This document shows positions 48,682 through 58,329 of a stretch of 64,000 nt of DNA, piece by piece. The DNA is from Natronorubrum halophilum (lineage in GTDB: Archaea > Halobacteriota > Halobacteria > Halobacteriales > Natrialbaceae). Position 1 is the first letter of the stretch, and each line of letters starts with the position of its first letter. The position numbers and the translations under genes were made by a program. The notes beneath the pieces are model-generated. The model was not told the origin of the DNA. It was given only the letters and a program-made list of their open reading frames with translations, and did no database searches. The stretch is from NCBI RefSeq assembly GCF_003670115.1, contig NZ_QQTY01000005.1, positions 248,001-312,000 of the forward strand, in the 5' to 3' direction.

Positions 48682-51147
48682 ATGACGTCGTTTCAGTCGA
48701 CACTCGAGGACGAGGTGGGAATCGCCGAGGAGCTGGCAGAAAGCCAGCAGGCGATCTCGATCGCCGAGTTCTTCGAGAAGAACAAGCACATGCTTGGCTT
48801 CGACAGCGGCGCTCGAGGCCTCGTCACGGCTGTCAAGGAAGCTGTTGACAACGCCTTAGACGCCGCGGAAGAGTCGGGCATTCTCCCGGATATCTACGTC
48901 GAAATCGAGGAGGCCGGTGATTACTACCGGCTCATCGTCGAGGACAACGGCCCCGGATTGACGAAGGAAACGCTGCCGAAGGTCTTCGGAAAACTCCTGT
49001 ACGGCTCACGGTTTCACGCCCGCGAACAGTCGCGTGGCCAGCAGGGGATCGGGATCTCCGCCGCCGTGCTCTACTCGCAGCTGACCAGCGGCAAACCCGC
49101 CAAGATCACCAGTCGAACCCAGGGTGCGAGCGAGGCCGAGTACTTCGAACTCATCGTCGATACCGACAGCAACGAACCCGAGATCAGCGTCGAGGAAACC
49201 ACCTCCTGGGACCGCCCGCACGGGACGCGCATCGAACTCGAGATGGAGGGGAACATGCGCGCACGCCAACAGCTTCACGACTACATCAAGCACACGGCGG
49301 TCGTCAACCCTCACGCCCGACTCGAGTTACACGAACCCCAGGAGCACTTCAAATTCGAGCGGGCGACGGATCAGTTGCCCGACGAGACGGAAGAGATCCG
49401 GCCCCACCCCCACGGCGTCGAACTCGGTACCGTGATGAAGATGCTCTCGGTAACGGACTCGCAGACGGTCTCCGGATTCCTGCAGGAAGAATTTACGCGC
49501 GTGGGGAAAAAGAGCGCCGAATCGGTTATCGACGAGTTTCGCGACCGACACGACGGTCGCGAGATGCGCTGGAGACCCCCGAAAGCGCACGAAGATCTCG
49601 ACATTCGGACGGCGGTATCGGACGCCACCGTAAACAAAGGAGCTGACGCGACGGCGGCCTTCGCCGACGCCATCGCCGACGCGGTCGACGATCACGACCG
49701 AATCGCCCACCACGAACTCCTCGAGATCGTGGATTCGGCCGCCGAGACCGTCCAGAGCGAACGGGGAACGACGTTCGGTGACACCGTTCGAGAGAACGCC
49801 GTCGAGACCGTCTGGCTCGAGATCATCGACGCCGCAGGTCCCGACGAAACCGAATCAGACGACGACGCAGCGGGCGACTCGAGGCTCGTCGCCGATCTCT
49901 ACGAACTCGCCGACGGCGCGACGAGCACTCGCAAGGACGACGAGGTGATCCACGCCTTCGCCGAGCGACTCGCGGCCAAGTTCGAGGACGAACACGAGGA
50001 CGGGGAGAACGTCCGCCACCGGCTCACCCACAAGCGGCTCCGGGAACACGTCGACCGAGCCGCGGCGCTCACCGAGGAGTACGACGACGTCACCTTCGGC
50101 GAAACGGCCCGCGAGAACATCACCGAGGCCGTCTGGGACGTGATGGCGACGGTCCCCGACGATCCGCCGCTGGTCCGCGAACTCAACAGCGACCGCGACG
50201 CCACCAGCAATCTCGTCGACGGGATGCGCGCGACCGATATCATGGCCCCGCCGACGCGGTGTCTCGCCCCCATCTCGGAGGACCTGATCACGGCCGGCCT
50301 CGAGAAGGAGTTCGACGCCGACTTCTACGCCTCCGCCACGCGGGACGCCGAAGTCCACGGCGGCGATCCGTTCATCGTCGAGGCCGGCATCGCCTACGGC
50401 GGGGAGCTTCCGGCCGAAGGCAGTGCCGACGTCATGCGGTTTGCCAACCGCGTTCCGCTGGTCTACCAGCGCGGCGCGTGTGCGACGACAGACGTGGTCA
50501 AATCCATCGGCTGGCGCAACTACGGCCTCGACCAACCCGGCGGCTCCGGCCTCCCCAACGGCCCGGCCGTGATCATGGTCCACGTCGCCTCGACGAACGT
50601 TCCCTTCACGAGCGAGTCCAAAGACGCCGTCGCGAACGTCCCCGAGATGGAAGACGAGATCGAACTCGCGATCCGGGAGGCCGCACGCGAACTCAAGAGC
50701 TACCTGAACAAGCGCCGCTCGATGCAACAGCGGCGGAAGAAACAGAACGTCCTCGGGAAGATCCTCCCCAAGATGGCCGAGAAGGTCGCCGAAGTGACCG
50801 GCCGCGAGGAGCCCGATATCGACGACGCCATCGCGCGCATCATGAACAACGTACTCGTCGAACGCTCGGTCGAGGCGAACGGCAACGGCCAGAACGTCTC
50901 GCTCACCGTCGAGAACAACTCGAGTACGAACGAGTCGCTCGAGATTACCGAGATCGTGACCGCCGAACCGACGAACCTCTCCGACGGAGCCACCGTCGTC
51001 GAGATGGACGGCGAGTGGTTCATCAAGTGGGAGGCCGACGTCTCGAGCGACGAGGACGTCGCTCTCGAGTACGTCGTGCCCGACGACGCGAGCTTCGATC
51101 TGGACGTGAAAGGAGTCGAAACCGAGAAACTTACGGTGAAACAATGA
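48682..51147 (+). CDS. top6B: DNA topoisomerase VI subunit B
   Basis: An 821-residue ATPase of the type IIB topoisomerase that decatenates and relaxes DNA. GHKL motifs are [36 protein letters not shown] and [16 protein letters not shown]. The transducer domain with ALITRPK-like lysine lies in the second half ([20 protein letters not shown]). Between about residues 330 and 495 an insertion carries two related repeats of about 48 residues, making the protein about 290 residues longer than Sulfolobus Top6B. The C-terminal beta-sandwich is present. The stop overlaps the top6A ATG. Confidence 0.97.
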   Translation: MTSFQSTLEDEVGIAEELAESQQAISIAEFFEKNKHMLGFDSGARGLVTAVKEAVDNALDAAEESGILPDIYVEIEEAGDYYRLIVEDNGPGLTKETLPKVFGKLLYGSRFHAREQSRGQQGIGISAAVLYSQLTSGKPAKITSRTQGASEAEYFELIVDTDSNEPEISVEETTSWDRPHGTRIELEMEGNMRARQQLHDYIKHTAVVNPHARLELHEPQEHFKFERATDQLPDETEEIRPHPHGVELGTVMKMLSVTDSQTVSGFLQEEFTRVGKKSAESVIDEFRDRHDGREMRWRPPKAHEDLDIRTAVSDATVNKGADATAAFADAIADAVDDHDRIAHHELLEIVDSAAETVQSERGTTFGDTVRENAVETVWLEIIDAAGPDETESDDDAAGDSRLVADLYELADGATSTRKDDEVIHAFAERLAAKFEDEHEDGENVRHRLTHKRLREHVDRAAALTEEYDDVTFGETARENITEAVWDVMATVPDDPPLVRELNSDRDATSNLVDGMRATDIMAPPTRCLAPISEDLITAGLEKEFDADFYASATRDAEVHGGDPFIVEAGIAYGGELPAEGSADVMRFANRVPLVYQRGACATTDVVKSIGWRNYGLDQPGGSGLPNGPAVIMVHVASTNVPFTSESKDAVANVPEMEDEIELAIREAARELKSYLNKRRSMQQRRKKQNVLGKILPKMAEKVAEVTGREEPDIDDAIARIMNNVLVERSVEANGNGQNVSLTVENNSSTNESLEITEIVTAEPTNLSDGATVVEMDGEWFIKWEADVSSDEDVALEYVVPDDASFDLDVKGVETEKLTVKQ

Positions 51148-52235
51148 GCGCAGACACCGACCAGCAGGCGAAAGCACAGTTGCTCGATCTCGCGGCGCAG
51201 TTCTACGATCAGTTCGAACTGGGCGAGATTCCCCACATGTCCGTGCCGACGCGGACGAAGAACAACATCGAGTACGACGAGGACAGCGACGTCTGGGTGT
51301 ACGGCGACCGGAAGTCGACCCGATCGGCCAACTCCGTCCGCGGCGCCCGGAAACTCCTGAAGGCGGTCTACACGATCGAGTTCTTGGCGACCCAGCTCGA
51401 ACAGGATCGCTCCTCGACCCTGCGTGAACTCTACTACCTCTCCGAAAGCTGGGACAACAACGAAGCCCAGTTCAACGACCAGGACGAGTCCAACGGGCTG
51501 ATCGAGGACTTAGAGATCGTGTCGGGGGTTACCCGCGAGGACTTCCACATGCGACCCGAGGAGTCGGGCGCGAAGGTGATGGGCCCGCTTCGCATCCGCG
51601 AACAGACCAACCGCGGCGACCGCGACATCCACTGTCAACTCGACGTGGGACAGGGCGGCTACCAGATTCCGAACAACCCGGACACCATCGAGTTCCTGGA
51701 CAACGACGCCGAGTTCGTGCTCTGCGTCGAGACCGGTGGGATGCGCGACCGACTGGTCGAGAACGGGTTCGACGAGGAGTACGACGCCCTCATCGTCCAC
51801 CTCGGGGGCCAGCCGGCGCGGGCGACACGGCGACTGACCAAGCGGCTCCACGACGAACTCGACCTCCCCGTCACGGTCTTCGCCGACGGTGACCCGTGGT
51901 CGTATCGGATCTACGGCTCGGTCGCCTACGGCTCGATCAAATCCGCGCACCTGTCGGAGTACCTCGCGACGCCGTCCGCCCAGTATATCGGCATCCAACC
52001 CGCCGATATCGTCGAGTACGACCTCCCGACCGATCCGCTCAGCGACTCGGACATCAACGCCCTCGAGAGCGAACTCGAGGACCCGCGCTTCCAGACGGAC
52101 TACTGGGAGGAACAGATCGAGTTGCAACTCGAGATCGGGAAGAAGTCCGAACAGCAGTCGCTCGCCGCTCGAGGGCTCGATTTCGTGACGGACACCTATC
52201 TGCCGGAACGGCTGGGCGAGATGGACGTCATTTAA
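51144..52235 (+). CDS. top6A: DNA topoisomerase VI subunit A
   Basis: A 363-residue Spo11-family subunit that cleaves DNA. The 5Y-CAP domain has the catalytic Tyr in [12 protein letters not shown]. The TOPRIM acidic residues are in [14 protein letters not shown] and [17 protein letters not shown] chose the ATG at 51144, which overlaps the top6B stop by four bases. The stop shares bases with that of the convergent methyltransferase (TTTAAA at 52231-52236). Confidence 0.97.
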   Translation: MSADTDQQAKAQLLDLAAQFYDQFELGEIPHMSVPTRTKNNIEYDEDSDVWVYGDRKSTRSANSVRGARKLLKAVYTIEFLATQLEQDRSSTLRELYYLSESWDNNEAQFNDQDESNGLIEDLEIVSGVTREDFHMRPEESGAKVMGPLRIREQTNRGDRDIHCQLDVGQGGYQIPNNPDTIEFLDNDAEFVLCVETGGMRDRLVENGFDEEYDALIVHLGGQPARATRRLTKRLHDELDLPVTVFADGDPWSYRIYGSVAYGSIKSAHLSEYLATPSAQYIGIQPADIVEYDLPTDPLSDSDINALESELEDPRFQTDYWEEQIELQLEIGKKSEQQSLAARGLDFVTDTYLPERLGEMDVI

Positions 52236-52951
52236 ACGCGTCTCAAAGCTGCCCGGTAGTGGTATCCGGTATCGCTTCGGCTGATCTCGGCGACCTCCCA
52301 CCCGGTACCGATCGTTGCTTCCCGCAATCGGTCCGGACTAACGAGACGGAACAAGAGCGTCTCGCTCACGTCGCCCTCGTACTCGCAGTGGTAGACACGA
52401 TACGCGAGCCCCGGCGACGGGTCGTCTCGGAATCCGAGTAACTCGACCGCCCTCTCGTGTTCCGGATCGTATAAGTCGATAACAGCGGTGGCAGCTGATT
52501 TCGTGACGAGGGAGAGGTCACCGAGAAAACGTCTGAGCCCCTGTAACGACCCGACGAGTCCGACCTGGGTTCCTTTCGCGTGGACCGACGCGAATCGGTT
52601 GCGATCGAAACGATCAGGCAGGGCAAACATATCCGCTCGCAACGCGTTCTCGACACCACGGTCTTGCATCGTTTTAACGAGGTGGTCGCTGATTTCGATG
52701 GCAACCGTTTCGTGTCGTTCTTGCCAGTACAGTGCCTCGGTCCCGACGCCCGCCCCCATATCGAGGAGCGGGCCGTCGAGCCAGGCGTCAACCCACCGTT
52801 GCGTTTCACTTTCGCCGGTCACATCTTCGAAATAGAACGCTTCGATGGGATGTTCGCGAGTCGCGGATCCGTCTCTGTCGATGAGCGGTTCGTCCCGTTC
52901 GCCGAGGTAGTGGTCTCGAATCGCCCGCCCGTATGGATCGGTGGAGCCCAT
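52232..52951 (-). CDS. Class I SAM-dependent methyltransferase
   Basis: A 239-residue methyltransferase. Motif I is [15 protein letters not shown], followed by acidic [17 protein letters not shown] and [13 protein letters not shown]. The acceptor substrate is unknown. The ATG at 52951 is favoured because the TATA-like box TTATAATA (52971-52978) fits a leaderless start there, while the longer frame begins at 52963. It is convergent with top6A and their stops overlap. Confidence 0.88.
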   Translation of the reverse strand: MGSTDPYGRAIRDHYLGERDEPLIDRDGSATREHPIEAFYFEDVTGESETQRWVDAWLDGPLLDMGAGVGTEALYWQERHETVAIEISDHLVKTMQDRGVENALRADMFALPDRFDRNRFASVHAKGTQVGLVGSLQGLRRFLGDLSLVTKSAATAVIDLYDPEHERAVELLGFRDDPSPGLAYRVYHCEYEGDVSETLLFRLVSPDRLREATIGTGWEVAEISRSDTGYHYRAALRRV

Positions 52952-52970
52952 ATGTGCTATCACACATCAA

Positions 52971-52978
52971 TTATAATA
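52971..52978 (-). promoter_or_regulatory. TATA-like box for the methyltransferase
   Basis: TTATTATAATTG on the minus strand places a TATA centre about 24-27 bases before the ATG at 52951. Confidence 0.5.
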
Positions 52979-53307
52979 AGATTGTAATGACAGTCGGTAC
53001 CAGTAACCGTCACCGGTTAGCGATCGTGAGCGGTGATTGGACGGTCCCTGCTGTGAATCACGGCTCTTCTGCTCGATCGTTGGGTTCACTGCATCCGTAC
53101 ACGGACGTACTGAATCGATCGGTGCAGTCGGATTCGACGCCGAACATCGGACCCGCACGCCCACCGACTGCGAGAGGGAGCACTACGCGCAGCGGCGGTT
53201 TGATACCGAGGGATGCGGCCCGTTTCATACGGTCTGCTGTACGTCATTTCCGGTGCAGACGGGACCTTTCATGCGGTTCCACCGGTAAATCGTTACAGCA
53301 GACCGTA
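52979..53307. other. Gap with an imperfect palindromic element
   Basis: Open frames here have shadow composition, so I see no gene. The right half contains an 82-base element bounded by perfect 15-base inverted repeats (53227-53308). The left half has no recognisable feature. Confidence 0.5.
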
Positions 53308-53308
53308 T
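53227..53308. repeat. 82-base element bounded by 15-base perfect inverted repeats
   Basis: ATACGGTCTGCTGTA at 53227-53241 recurs inverted at 53294-53308. With small gaps the similarity extends inward to about 29 bases on each side, reaching an ATTT-CCGGTG block in each arm. The right arm touches the stop codon of the zinc-ribbon gene. It looks like a miniature inverted-repeat unit or a structured 3' end; no transposase is nearby. Confidence 0.7.
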
Positions 53309-54276
53309 CAGGCGTGATCAGGTTCGGGATCGCGGTCACCGTCGGCGGAGTCCGGCGATCGGCCGGTCTCCCGGTCGGGCGCCGCCTCGACCGTTCGTCG
53401 ACTACTGGCCTCGGCTGCCGGCGAGTCGGCGTTCGCACACTGCCTGCAGTAGTAGTTTCGCCCCTCCGACGCCGTCAGCGGGACGCCGAGTACGCAAAAT
53501 TCCTCGCGATACGTTCGCTCGAGACCGTGACCGACGGGGTCGGTACACGCCGAACACGGCCTGTCGTAGGCGCTGACGGTTCGCTCGTCCACCGAATGCG
53601 TCCGCCCGTTGGTCGTCACCGAGTGGCGGTTCTCAACGCGACGTTTGACCGACGGGAGGACGCTCACACCCATCGCGGCGAAGACGAACGCGAGGGCGAA
53701 CAACACGTAACTCGCGGCCGCGAGCCCGACGTAGACGCCGGCGACGGCGATACCCGCCGCGACGAGCCAGCAGAACGCCGCGGTCGCCCGCCAGAGAATC
53801 GCCGACCCGATCGATTCACCGCCGTCCGCGTCGCTTCGCTCGACGCCGTCGGCCTGCAACACGATTCGCTCTGCGTCCCCGAAGTAACGATACGCGCCGT
53901 ACAGCACGTTGCCGAGTCCGCCCGTGAACCAGATGGTGATCAGGGCGACCACCAGGTGTTCGTTCATACTGCCGACGGTCCGTCGCACCATGACCGCGTG
54001 ATCGCCGAAGTCGTGCTCGAGCCCCCAGCCGTCTCGCGCGGCCGTCACGATTCGGTACTCGAGGACGTCGCGGTCGGTCGCGCCACCGTCCGCATCCCTC
54101 GCTCTCGATTCCGCGGTCGTCGCACCTCCGGGGCTCCCGATTCGAGACCGCGCGGTGGACCGTCCGCTCGCGGTCCCGCAGTTCGGACAGTAGTTCATCG
54201 ATGGCTCGAGTTCGGTGCCACAGTTCGAACAGTAGGATTCACCCCCATCCCGACTCGAGCGACGATTCCCGTCCAT
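53308..54276 (-). CDS. Zinc-ribbon membrane protein of unknown function
   Basis: A 322-residue protein. A double zinc ribbon opens it (YCSNCGTELEPSMNYCPNCG). A soluble middle domain to about residue 105 precedes about three to four membrane helices (LVVALITIWFTGGLGNVLYG, ILWRATAAFCWLVAAGIAVA, YVGLAAASYVLFALAFVFAA). Further cysteine pairs lie in RPCSACTDPVG and YYCRQCANADS, making a second zinc site on the cytosolic C-terminus. It is acidic and likely a membrane scaffold; function is unknown. Confidence 0.85.
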   Translation of the reverse strand: MDGNRRSSRDGGESYCSNCGTELEPSMNYCPNCGTASGRSTARSRIGSPGGATTAESRARDADGGATDRDVLEYRIVTAARDGWGLEHDFGDHAVMVRRTVGSMNEHLVVALITIWFTGGLGNVLYGAYRYFGDAERIVLQADGVERSDADGGESIGSAILWRATAAFCWLVAAGIAVAGVYVGLAAASYVLFALAFVFAAMGVSVLPSVKRRVENRHSVTTNGRTHSVDERTVSAYDRPCSACTDPVGHGLERTYREEFCVLGVPLTASEGRNYYCRQCANADSPAAEASSRRTVEAAPDRETGRSPDSADGDRDPEPDHA

Positions 54277-54384
54277 ATGCCAGGAGTCGTCGGCGGCGAC
54301 ACTAACGCTTTGGAGATATCGAATATCGAACGCGTTTCGATCGAACGCGACGGAGACGAACGGCCGTCGAAGCGGGAATCGACG

Positions 54385-55755
54385 TCAGCCGATGACGCCG
54401 AGGCGGAGCGTAGCGCCCATCGCCCCGAAGGCGAGGACGAGCGCGAGGCTCACGACGTAGTAGGCGTGCCAGGCTCGAGACGGCCGGAACGGCTCGGGCA
54501 GGTGTTTCTCGACGACGTACCAGTTGGCCGGATAGAAGAAGATCTCCGTGACCGCGAGTACGGCGGCGACGTAGAGCAACAGCGTCACCGGAACGGTGCC
54601 GAGCGCGAGCACCATCGCGCTGCTGACGCCGACGACACCGACGACCACGAGCTTTCGGACGCGTTCGCTATCGATGCTGTCGTCCTCGAGGGCCATCGGC
54701 AGGATGTCGCCGGTCGCCCGGGCCGCACCGTCCAGTAGCGTGATGACCGTCGAGTACAGCGCCGCGAAAGCGCCGATCAGTACGGCGTAGTACGACCACT
54801 CGCCGAAGGAGTCGCTCAGGATACTGCCGATCGCGAACGCGAGGTTGTCGTCCGTCGGCGGGTTCGGGTAGAGGACGTTCGTCGCCAGGATCACCATCGA
54901 GACGATCAGGACGAAGCTGAACGCGTAGCCGATGTTGAAATCCCGCCGACCGGTCCTGATCCACGCGCGGATGTAGTCGTGGTAGGCCGGGTCGTTCGGA
55001 TCCAGTCCCTTCGACCGGAGTTCACCGGCGCCTTCCTCCTTGGCCATGCTCCAGCTGCCGATCAGGATGCTCGTGCTGAGGCCGGTCGGGGCGAAGCCGG
55101 CCGCGGCGGCGAACAGCGCGACGAACGCCGGCCCGGTGAGATCGGGCACGGCGAACGCCGTCTCCGCGATCCGCTCCGGCGACGGCGGGCCGACGAGCAC
55201 GCCGAGCAGGACCAGGGCCCCGACGGCGACGGTGAACCCGATGAGCGCCTTCTCGAGCAGGCTGTAGCGGGAGACCAGCACGAGCGCGCCGGCGCCGCCG
55301 ACGAAGACGACGTACGCCCACGGGGCGGTGAACCATTCGGGGGTGAGCGCGGCGACGAACGCCGCGGAGTTCATGCCGACGCTGGCCGTGATGAACGTGT
55401 ACATGCCCGTGAAGACGGCGATCGTCAGCCAGAGCGCCCAGTTCTTCGGACCCGGCAGGTCGCGGTAGGCCTCGATCGGGTTCGCACCCATCCCGTAGTT
55501 GTAGCGGATGCCGAGTTCCCACGCGCCGTACTTCGCGGCGTAGATGAGACCGAACATCCAGATGGCGACCAGCCCGAACGTCGCACCCATCGTCGGCGCG
55601 ATGACGATGTGACTGCCGCCGATGCCGATCAGCGCCCAGAGCATCGACGGCCCGAAGTGATTCCTGAAAAAGCCCGTCCAACCCGACGAGGGATACGTGA
55701 GATCGGATTCGGTAGTTTCGGTTTTGGGTTCCGTCCTACCGCCCACGTCGCTCAC
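54385..55755 (-). CDS. Nramp-related transporter lacking canonical metal-binding motifs
   Basis: A 456-residue protein with 11-12 membrane helices and the APC/LeuT-fold layout of Nramp. In the first helix the usual DPGN motif is replaced by FGPSMLWALIGIGGSHIVIA, and in helix 6 the MPH motif is replaced by FAPTGLSTSILIGSWSMAKE. These are the residues that bind Mn/Fe in true Nramp proteins, so a different substrate (for example Mg, Al or a non-metal cation) is plausible. A basic/acidic N-terminus of about 25 residues precedes the first helix. Confidence 0.85.
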   Translation of the reverse strand: MSDVGGRTEPKTETTESDLTYPSSGWTGFFRNHFGPSMLWALIGIGGSHIVIAPTMGATFGLVAIWMFGLIYAAKYGAWELGIRYNYGMGANPIEAYRDLPGPKNWALWLTIAVFTGMYTFITASVGMNSAAFVAALTPEWFTAPWAYVVFVGGAGALVLVSRYSLLEKALIGFTVAVGALVLLGVLVGPPSPERIAETAFAVPDLTGPAFVALFAAAAGFAPTGLSTSILIGSWSMAKEEGAGELRSKGLDPNDPAYHDYIRAWIRTGRRDFNIGYAFSFVLIVSMVILATNVLYPNPPTDDNLAFAIGSILSDSFGEWSYYAVLIGAFAALYSTVITLLDGAARATGDILPMALEDDSIDSERVRKLVVVGVVGVSSAMVLALGTVPVTLLLYVAAVLAVTEIFFYPANWYVVEKHLPEPFRPSRAWHAYYVVSLALVLAFGAMGATLRLGVIG

Positions 55756-55912
55756 CCGCTACCGGCTCCGCTCCCGTCGGTCTCGATTGATCGCTCGTCC
55801 GTCCGCGCCTCAAACGTGTAGGTGTGCGAATAGTTTGCATAGCGGATATCAGTGAGTACGGGAGCCGCGACTTATGTCCACGGATTCGCCCCCGAGTGAA
55901 CGGGTGTGTTCA

Positions 55913-56620
55913 CTACCGTTCGTCGAGGACCACCGGCACGTTACGGTTCGCGACGTCGACGACGAACGCGTCCGCGTCGGTCTCGATCGCCTCGAAAGTG
56001 TCGTAGTGGACCGGCAACACGAGATCCGGTTCGATCCGCTCGGCGAGCGCGGCGGCCTCGTGGCGATCCATCGTGAACGTGCCGCCGATCGGCGGGAGGA
56101 ACAGGTCGATGCGCATCTCCTCGTGGAACGGGAGTGCGTCGGTGTCGCCGGGCCAGAACGCCGAAACGCCGTCGACGGTGACCGCGAAACCACAGCCCTG
56201 TCCCTCGGGGTGGTGCGGTTCCCCGTGCTCGTCGACGTGTGGTCCTTCGGGATCGTTGTACGCGGGCGTCGTGAACAGGTCCAGCGGCCCGAGGACGAAC
56301 GACTCGTCCGCGCGGACGCGCTCGACTTCGTAGGGGAGTTCCTCCGGCTGTTCGTCCACCCGATCGATCTCGCGGGCGTCGATCGACTCGTGGACGACGA
56401 CGATGGCGTCCTCGTGGGCCACCCGCCGAATCGAGTCGGGATCGTAGTGGTGGCCGTGGCTGACGAGAATCAGATCGCCGTCCCGCGGCTCGTAGCCCTC
56501 GAGCACGCCGTACGCTTCCGGACCCGGATCCGCGTAGATGACGGCCCCGGTCTGGCCCTCGAGCCGAACGCTCGCGAGCCCGAACCAGTCGACGGCCACC
56601 GCGCCGAATCGAACGGTCAT
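55913..56620 (-). CDS. Metal-dependent hydrolase, metallo-beta-lactamase fold (UPF0173/UlaG-like)
   Basis: A 235-residue hydrolase. The fold is shown by LILVSHGHHYDPDSIRR (first metal motif, with Pro where the last His of HxHxDH is usual), then FWPGDTDALPFH and the terminal LVLPVHYDTF. FTMDRHEAAALAERIEPD matches the UPF0173 helix. The ATG at 56620 is used because the long upstream frame is arginine-rich shadow of the FAH gene. The substrate is unknown. Confidence 0.9.
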   Translation of the reverse strand: MTVRFGAVAVDWFGLASVRLEGQTGAVIYADPGPEAYGVLEGYEPRDGDLILVSHGHHYDPDSIRRVAHEDAIVVVHESIDAREIDRVDEQPEELPYEVERVRADESFVLGPLDLFTTPAYNDPEGPHVDEHGEPHHPEGQGCGFAVTVDGVSAFWPGDTDALPFHEEMRIDLFLPPIGGTFTMDRHEAAALAERIEPDLVLPVHYDTFEAIETDADAFVVDVANRNVPVVLDER

Positions 56621-56724
56621 ACGGTCGCGTTCGCTCGAACGCGGGGAAAGCGGTTCGGTTCGAGTCGGTCGGGACTGGTGGGCGGCCGGCGATGGTGTCG
56701 GAGACGGAGCCGAAAGCGGGCCGA

Positions 56725-57462
56725 TCAGGGACGGCGGATCGAGTGGGACAGCGTCCCGACGCCTTCGACCTCGATCTCGACCTCGTCGCCGTCGGAGAGC
56801 GGACCGACGCCTTCGGGGGTACCGGTGGCGATCACGTCGCCCGGCTCGAGGGTCATGTACGTCGTGATCTCGGCGATGAGTTCCGGGATGGGGAAGATGA
56901 GTTGCTCGAGCGAGCCGTCCTGTTTCAGGTTGCCGTTGACTCTCGAGCGGACGAACGCGTCGTCGGGCACCTCGTCGGGCGTCGCGAGCAGCGGACCGAT
57001 CGGCGCGGAGCCGTCGAACGCCTTGCCGCGGATCCAGTTCTGTTCTTCCTGCTGGTCGTCGCGATTCGAGACGTCGTTCACGCAGGTGAACCCTTCGACG
57101 ACGTCCATCGCCTCGGATTCGGGGACGTGGCGGCACTGTTCGCCGATAACGACGCCGAGTTCCGCCTCGTGGTCGATCCGTTCTTTCCCCGCGGGTGCGG
57201 TGACGGTGTCGCCGTGACCGGCGAGCGCGTTCGGCGGCTTCAAGAAGAGCAGCGGCCGGTCCGGCACGTCGTTCCCCATCTCGTCGGCGTGGTCGGCGTA
57301 GTTGCGGCCGATACAGACGATCTTCGAGGGCTCGCAGGGCGGCAAGACGTCGATGTCGTCGTCCTCGAGGCGGTAGCTCTCGTTCGCGAAGTGAACGTGG
57401 CCGCTTTCGAACTCGCCGCGGCGGACGGCACCGGCCGGATCGCGGAATCGAACGTATTTCAT
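56725..57462 (-). CDS. Fumarylacetoacetate hydrolase (FAH) family protein
   Basis: A 245-residue FAH-domain enzyme. Signatures are ICIGRNYADHADEMG (seen as VCIGRNYADHADEMG), the metal ligand region DHEAELGVVIG, CVNDVSNRD, GKAFDGSAPIGP and VIATGTPEGVGP. Related enzymes hydrolyse C-C bonds or decarboxylate/isomerise in catabolism of aromatics, or act as oxaloacetate tautomerase/decarboxylase. A TATA-like CTTTTGATG about 27 bases upstream supports the ATG at 57462 rather than 57489. Confidence 0.93.
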   Translation of the reverse strand: MKYVRFRDPAGAVRRGEFESGHVHFANESYRLEDDDIDVLPPCEPSKIVCIGRNYADHADEMGNDVPDRPLLFLKPPNALAGHGDTVTAPAGKERIDHEAELGVVIGEQCRHVPESEAMDVVEGFTCVNDVSNRDDQQEEQNWIRGKAFDGSAPIGPLLATPDEVPDDAFVRSRVNGNLKQDGSLEQLIFPIPELIAEITTYMTLEPGDVIATGTPEGVGPLSDGDEVEIEVEGVGTLSHSIRRP

Positions 57463-57799
57463 GCGAGATAGCTCGTATCGCGGCATCAAAAGCGTTGAGG
57501 TGACGGTGGTACTTGGAGTTCATCGCGTCGACTATCGGATATCGCGCTGTCCCGAGGCCGTTTCGTAGCCTGCTGACGGACAGATCGAACGAGAAACGGA
57601 GTGGTGGTGACCGACTCGAGCGTCCGAGAACAAATGAAACTGCGATCTGGCGGCGACTTGAGCACGTCAGGGCGTGCCACTACGGGAGCGGAACGGAACG
57701 TTTTTTACTAGCCCCCCGCAATCAGCTAATGCGTTCGACACGCGCTCCGGTGGCGAGATGGGCAGGTCCGTCGAGGCACGGGGTGAGAACGCAGTGAAC
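57463..57799. other. Gap between the FAH gene and tRNA-Glu
   Basis: Neither strand shows a credible gene over these 337 bases. A T-run followed by ACTAG at about 57702-57712 may be a promoter element for tRNA-Glu or a terminator. The first 40 bases contain the FAH promoter. Confidence 0.4.
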
Positions 57800-57874
57800 G
57801 CTCCGTTGGTGTAGCCCGGCCAATCATTTCGGCCTTTCGAGCCGATGACCTGGGTTCAAATCCCAGACGGAGCA
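57800..57874 (+). tRNA. tRNA-Glu (TTC)
   Basis: The 75-base gene folds as a cloverleaf. The acceptor GCTCCGT pairs with ACGGAGC, with discriminator A. The anticodon stem TCGGC/GCCGA closes the loop CTTTCGA, giving anticodon TTC. The T arm is CTGGG-TTCAAAT-CCCAG. A T-run (57875-57879) follows. Its 5' two-thirds are copied at 59025-59075, see findings. Confidence 0.95.
57802..57850 (+). repeat. 49-base direct repeat, copy 1 (within tRNA-Glu)
   Basis: Bases 57802-57850, from the acceptor stem through the anticodon arm, are repeated exactly at 59027-59075. The repeat pair brackets the AT-richer segment with a methyltransferase gene, as expected for integration at a tRNA gene or a recombination product. 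Confidence 0.85.
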
Positions 57875-57958
57875 TTTTTGCGAACGAAGTGAGCAAAAAG
57901 CGGACGCTCTGGAATTTGAATCGGAGAGGTACCGGCCCGCGAGCGAAGCGAGCGGGAT

Positions 57959-57992
57959 CGTCTTCGCGTCGTTCAAATCCCAGATGAAGCAC
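57959..57992 (+). repeat. 3' tRNA-Glu-like relic, copy 1
   Basis: The 34 bases contain a T-loop/acceptor-like end (GTTCAAATCCCAG, then ATGAAGC) and match 59117-59150 with only four substitutions; the first 19 bases are identical. This suggests the island ends were duplicated or that older integration left a scar. Confidence 0.65.
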
Positions 57993-58172
57993 TAAGACGG
58001 CTTCGCCGTCTCGCAGTTTTCACACATAACATAGAATGAACATAAACCCACTTTACGGGTTAAATGAGTGCAAACTTACTGTCGATTGTACAGCTGTAAA
58101 TGATGTTCCGGAGCTATGCTGCACATAAGGTGCGTATCGGTCACAGATGATACTCCTCTCATGAAAAGACTG

Positions 58173-58286
58173 AGATGACATTTGATGACTTGGAACAAGC
58201 AAACGCATGGGAATACACGTGATGACGCCAATTTAGATGCTGAACTTCGCTCTGTAGAAGTTGAAGTTTATTTCGCCTTGGAGTAG
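58173..58286 (+). pseudogene. Frameshifted coding relic
   Basis: The peptide MTFDDLEQANAWEYT is followed by a stop, and a one-base shift continues as DDANLDAELRSVEVEVYFAL and E before TAG. Together they look like the end of a small acidic haloarchaeal protein broken by a frameshift, in DNA that is AT-richer than its surroundings. The family is not recognised. Confidence 0.35.
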
Positions 58287-58329
58287 GTGAACGCGCTGAC
58301 AGACTAAAGTGCATGCCGGTCACCACCGC

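Larger units (their letters stand above)
57875..58329. other. AT-richer segment after tRNA-Glu with gene and tRNA relics
   Basis: The segment starts with the tRNA T-run, a GCGAGCGAAGCGAGC-like repetitive piece, and a 3' tRNA-like relic at 57959-57992. From about 58020 the base composition turns clearly AT-richer than the rest of the window. A frameshifted peptide relic is visible at about 58170-58286. No intact gene. Confidence 0.6.

Noticed and set aside
49855-51177. Minus-strand frame of 440 codons opposite top6B
   Set aside because: Antisense shadow of a certain gene.
52933-54738. Plus-strand frame of 601 codons
   Set aside because: It runs antisense through the zinc-ribbon protein and part of the Nramp-like gene, with Arg/Gly/Asp shadow composition.
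56621-57523. N-terminal extension of the metallo-beta-lactamase-fold frame
   Set aside because: This part is out-of-frame shadow of the FAH gene on the same strand, almost all Arg/Pro/Ala; the true start is 56620.
57901-57960. GCGAGC-type repeats considered as a CRISPR fragment
   Set aside because: Repeats are short, irregular and not spaced by unique sequences; no cas genes are present.
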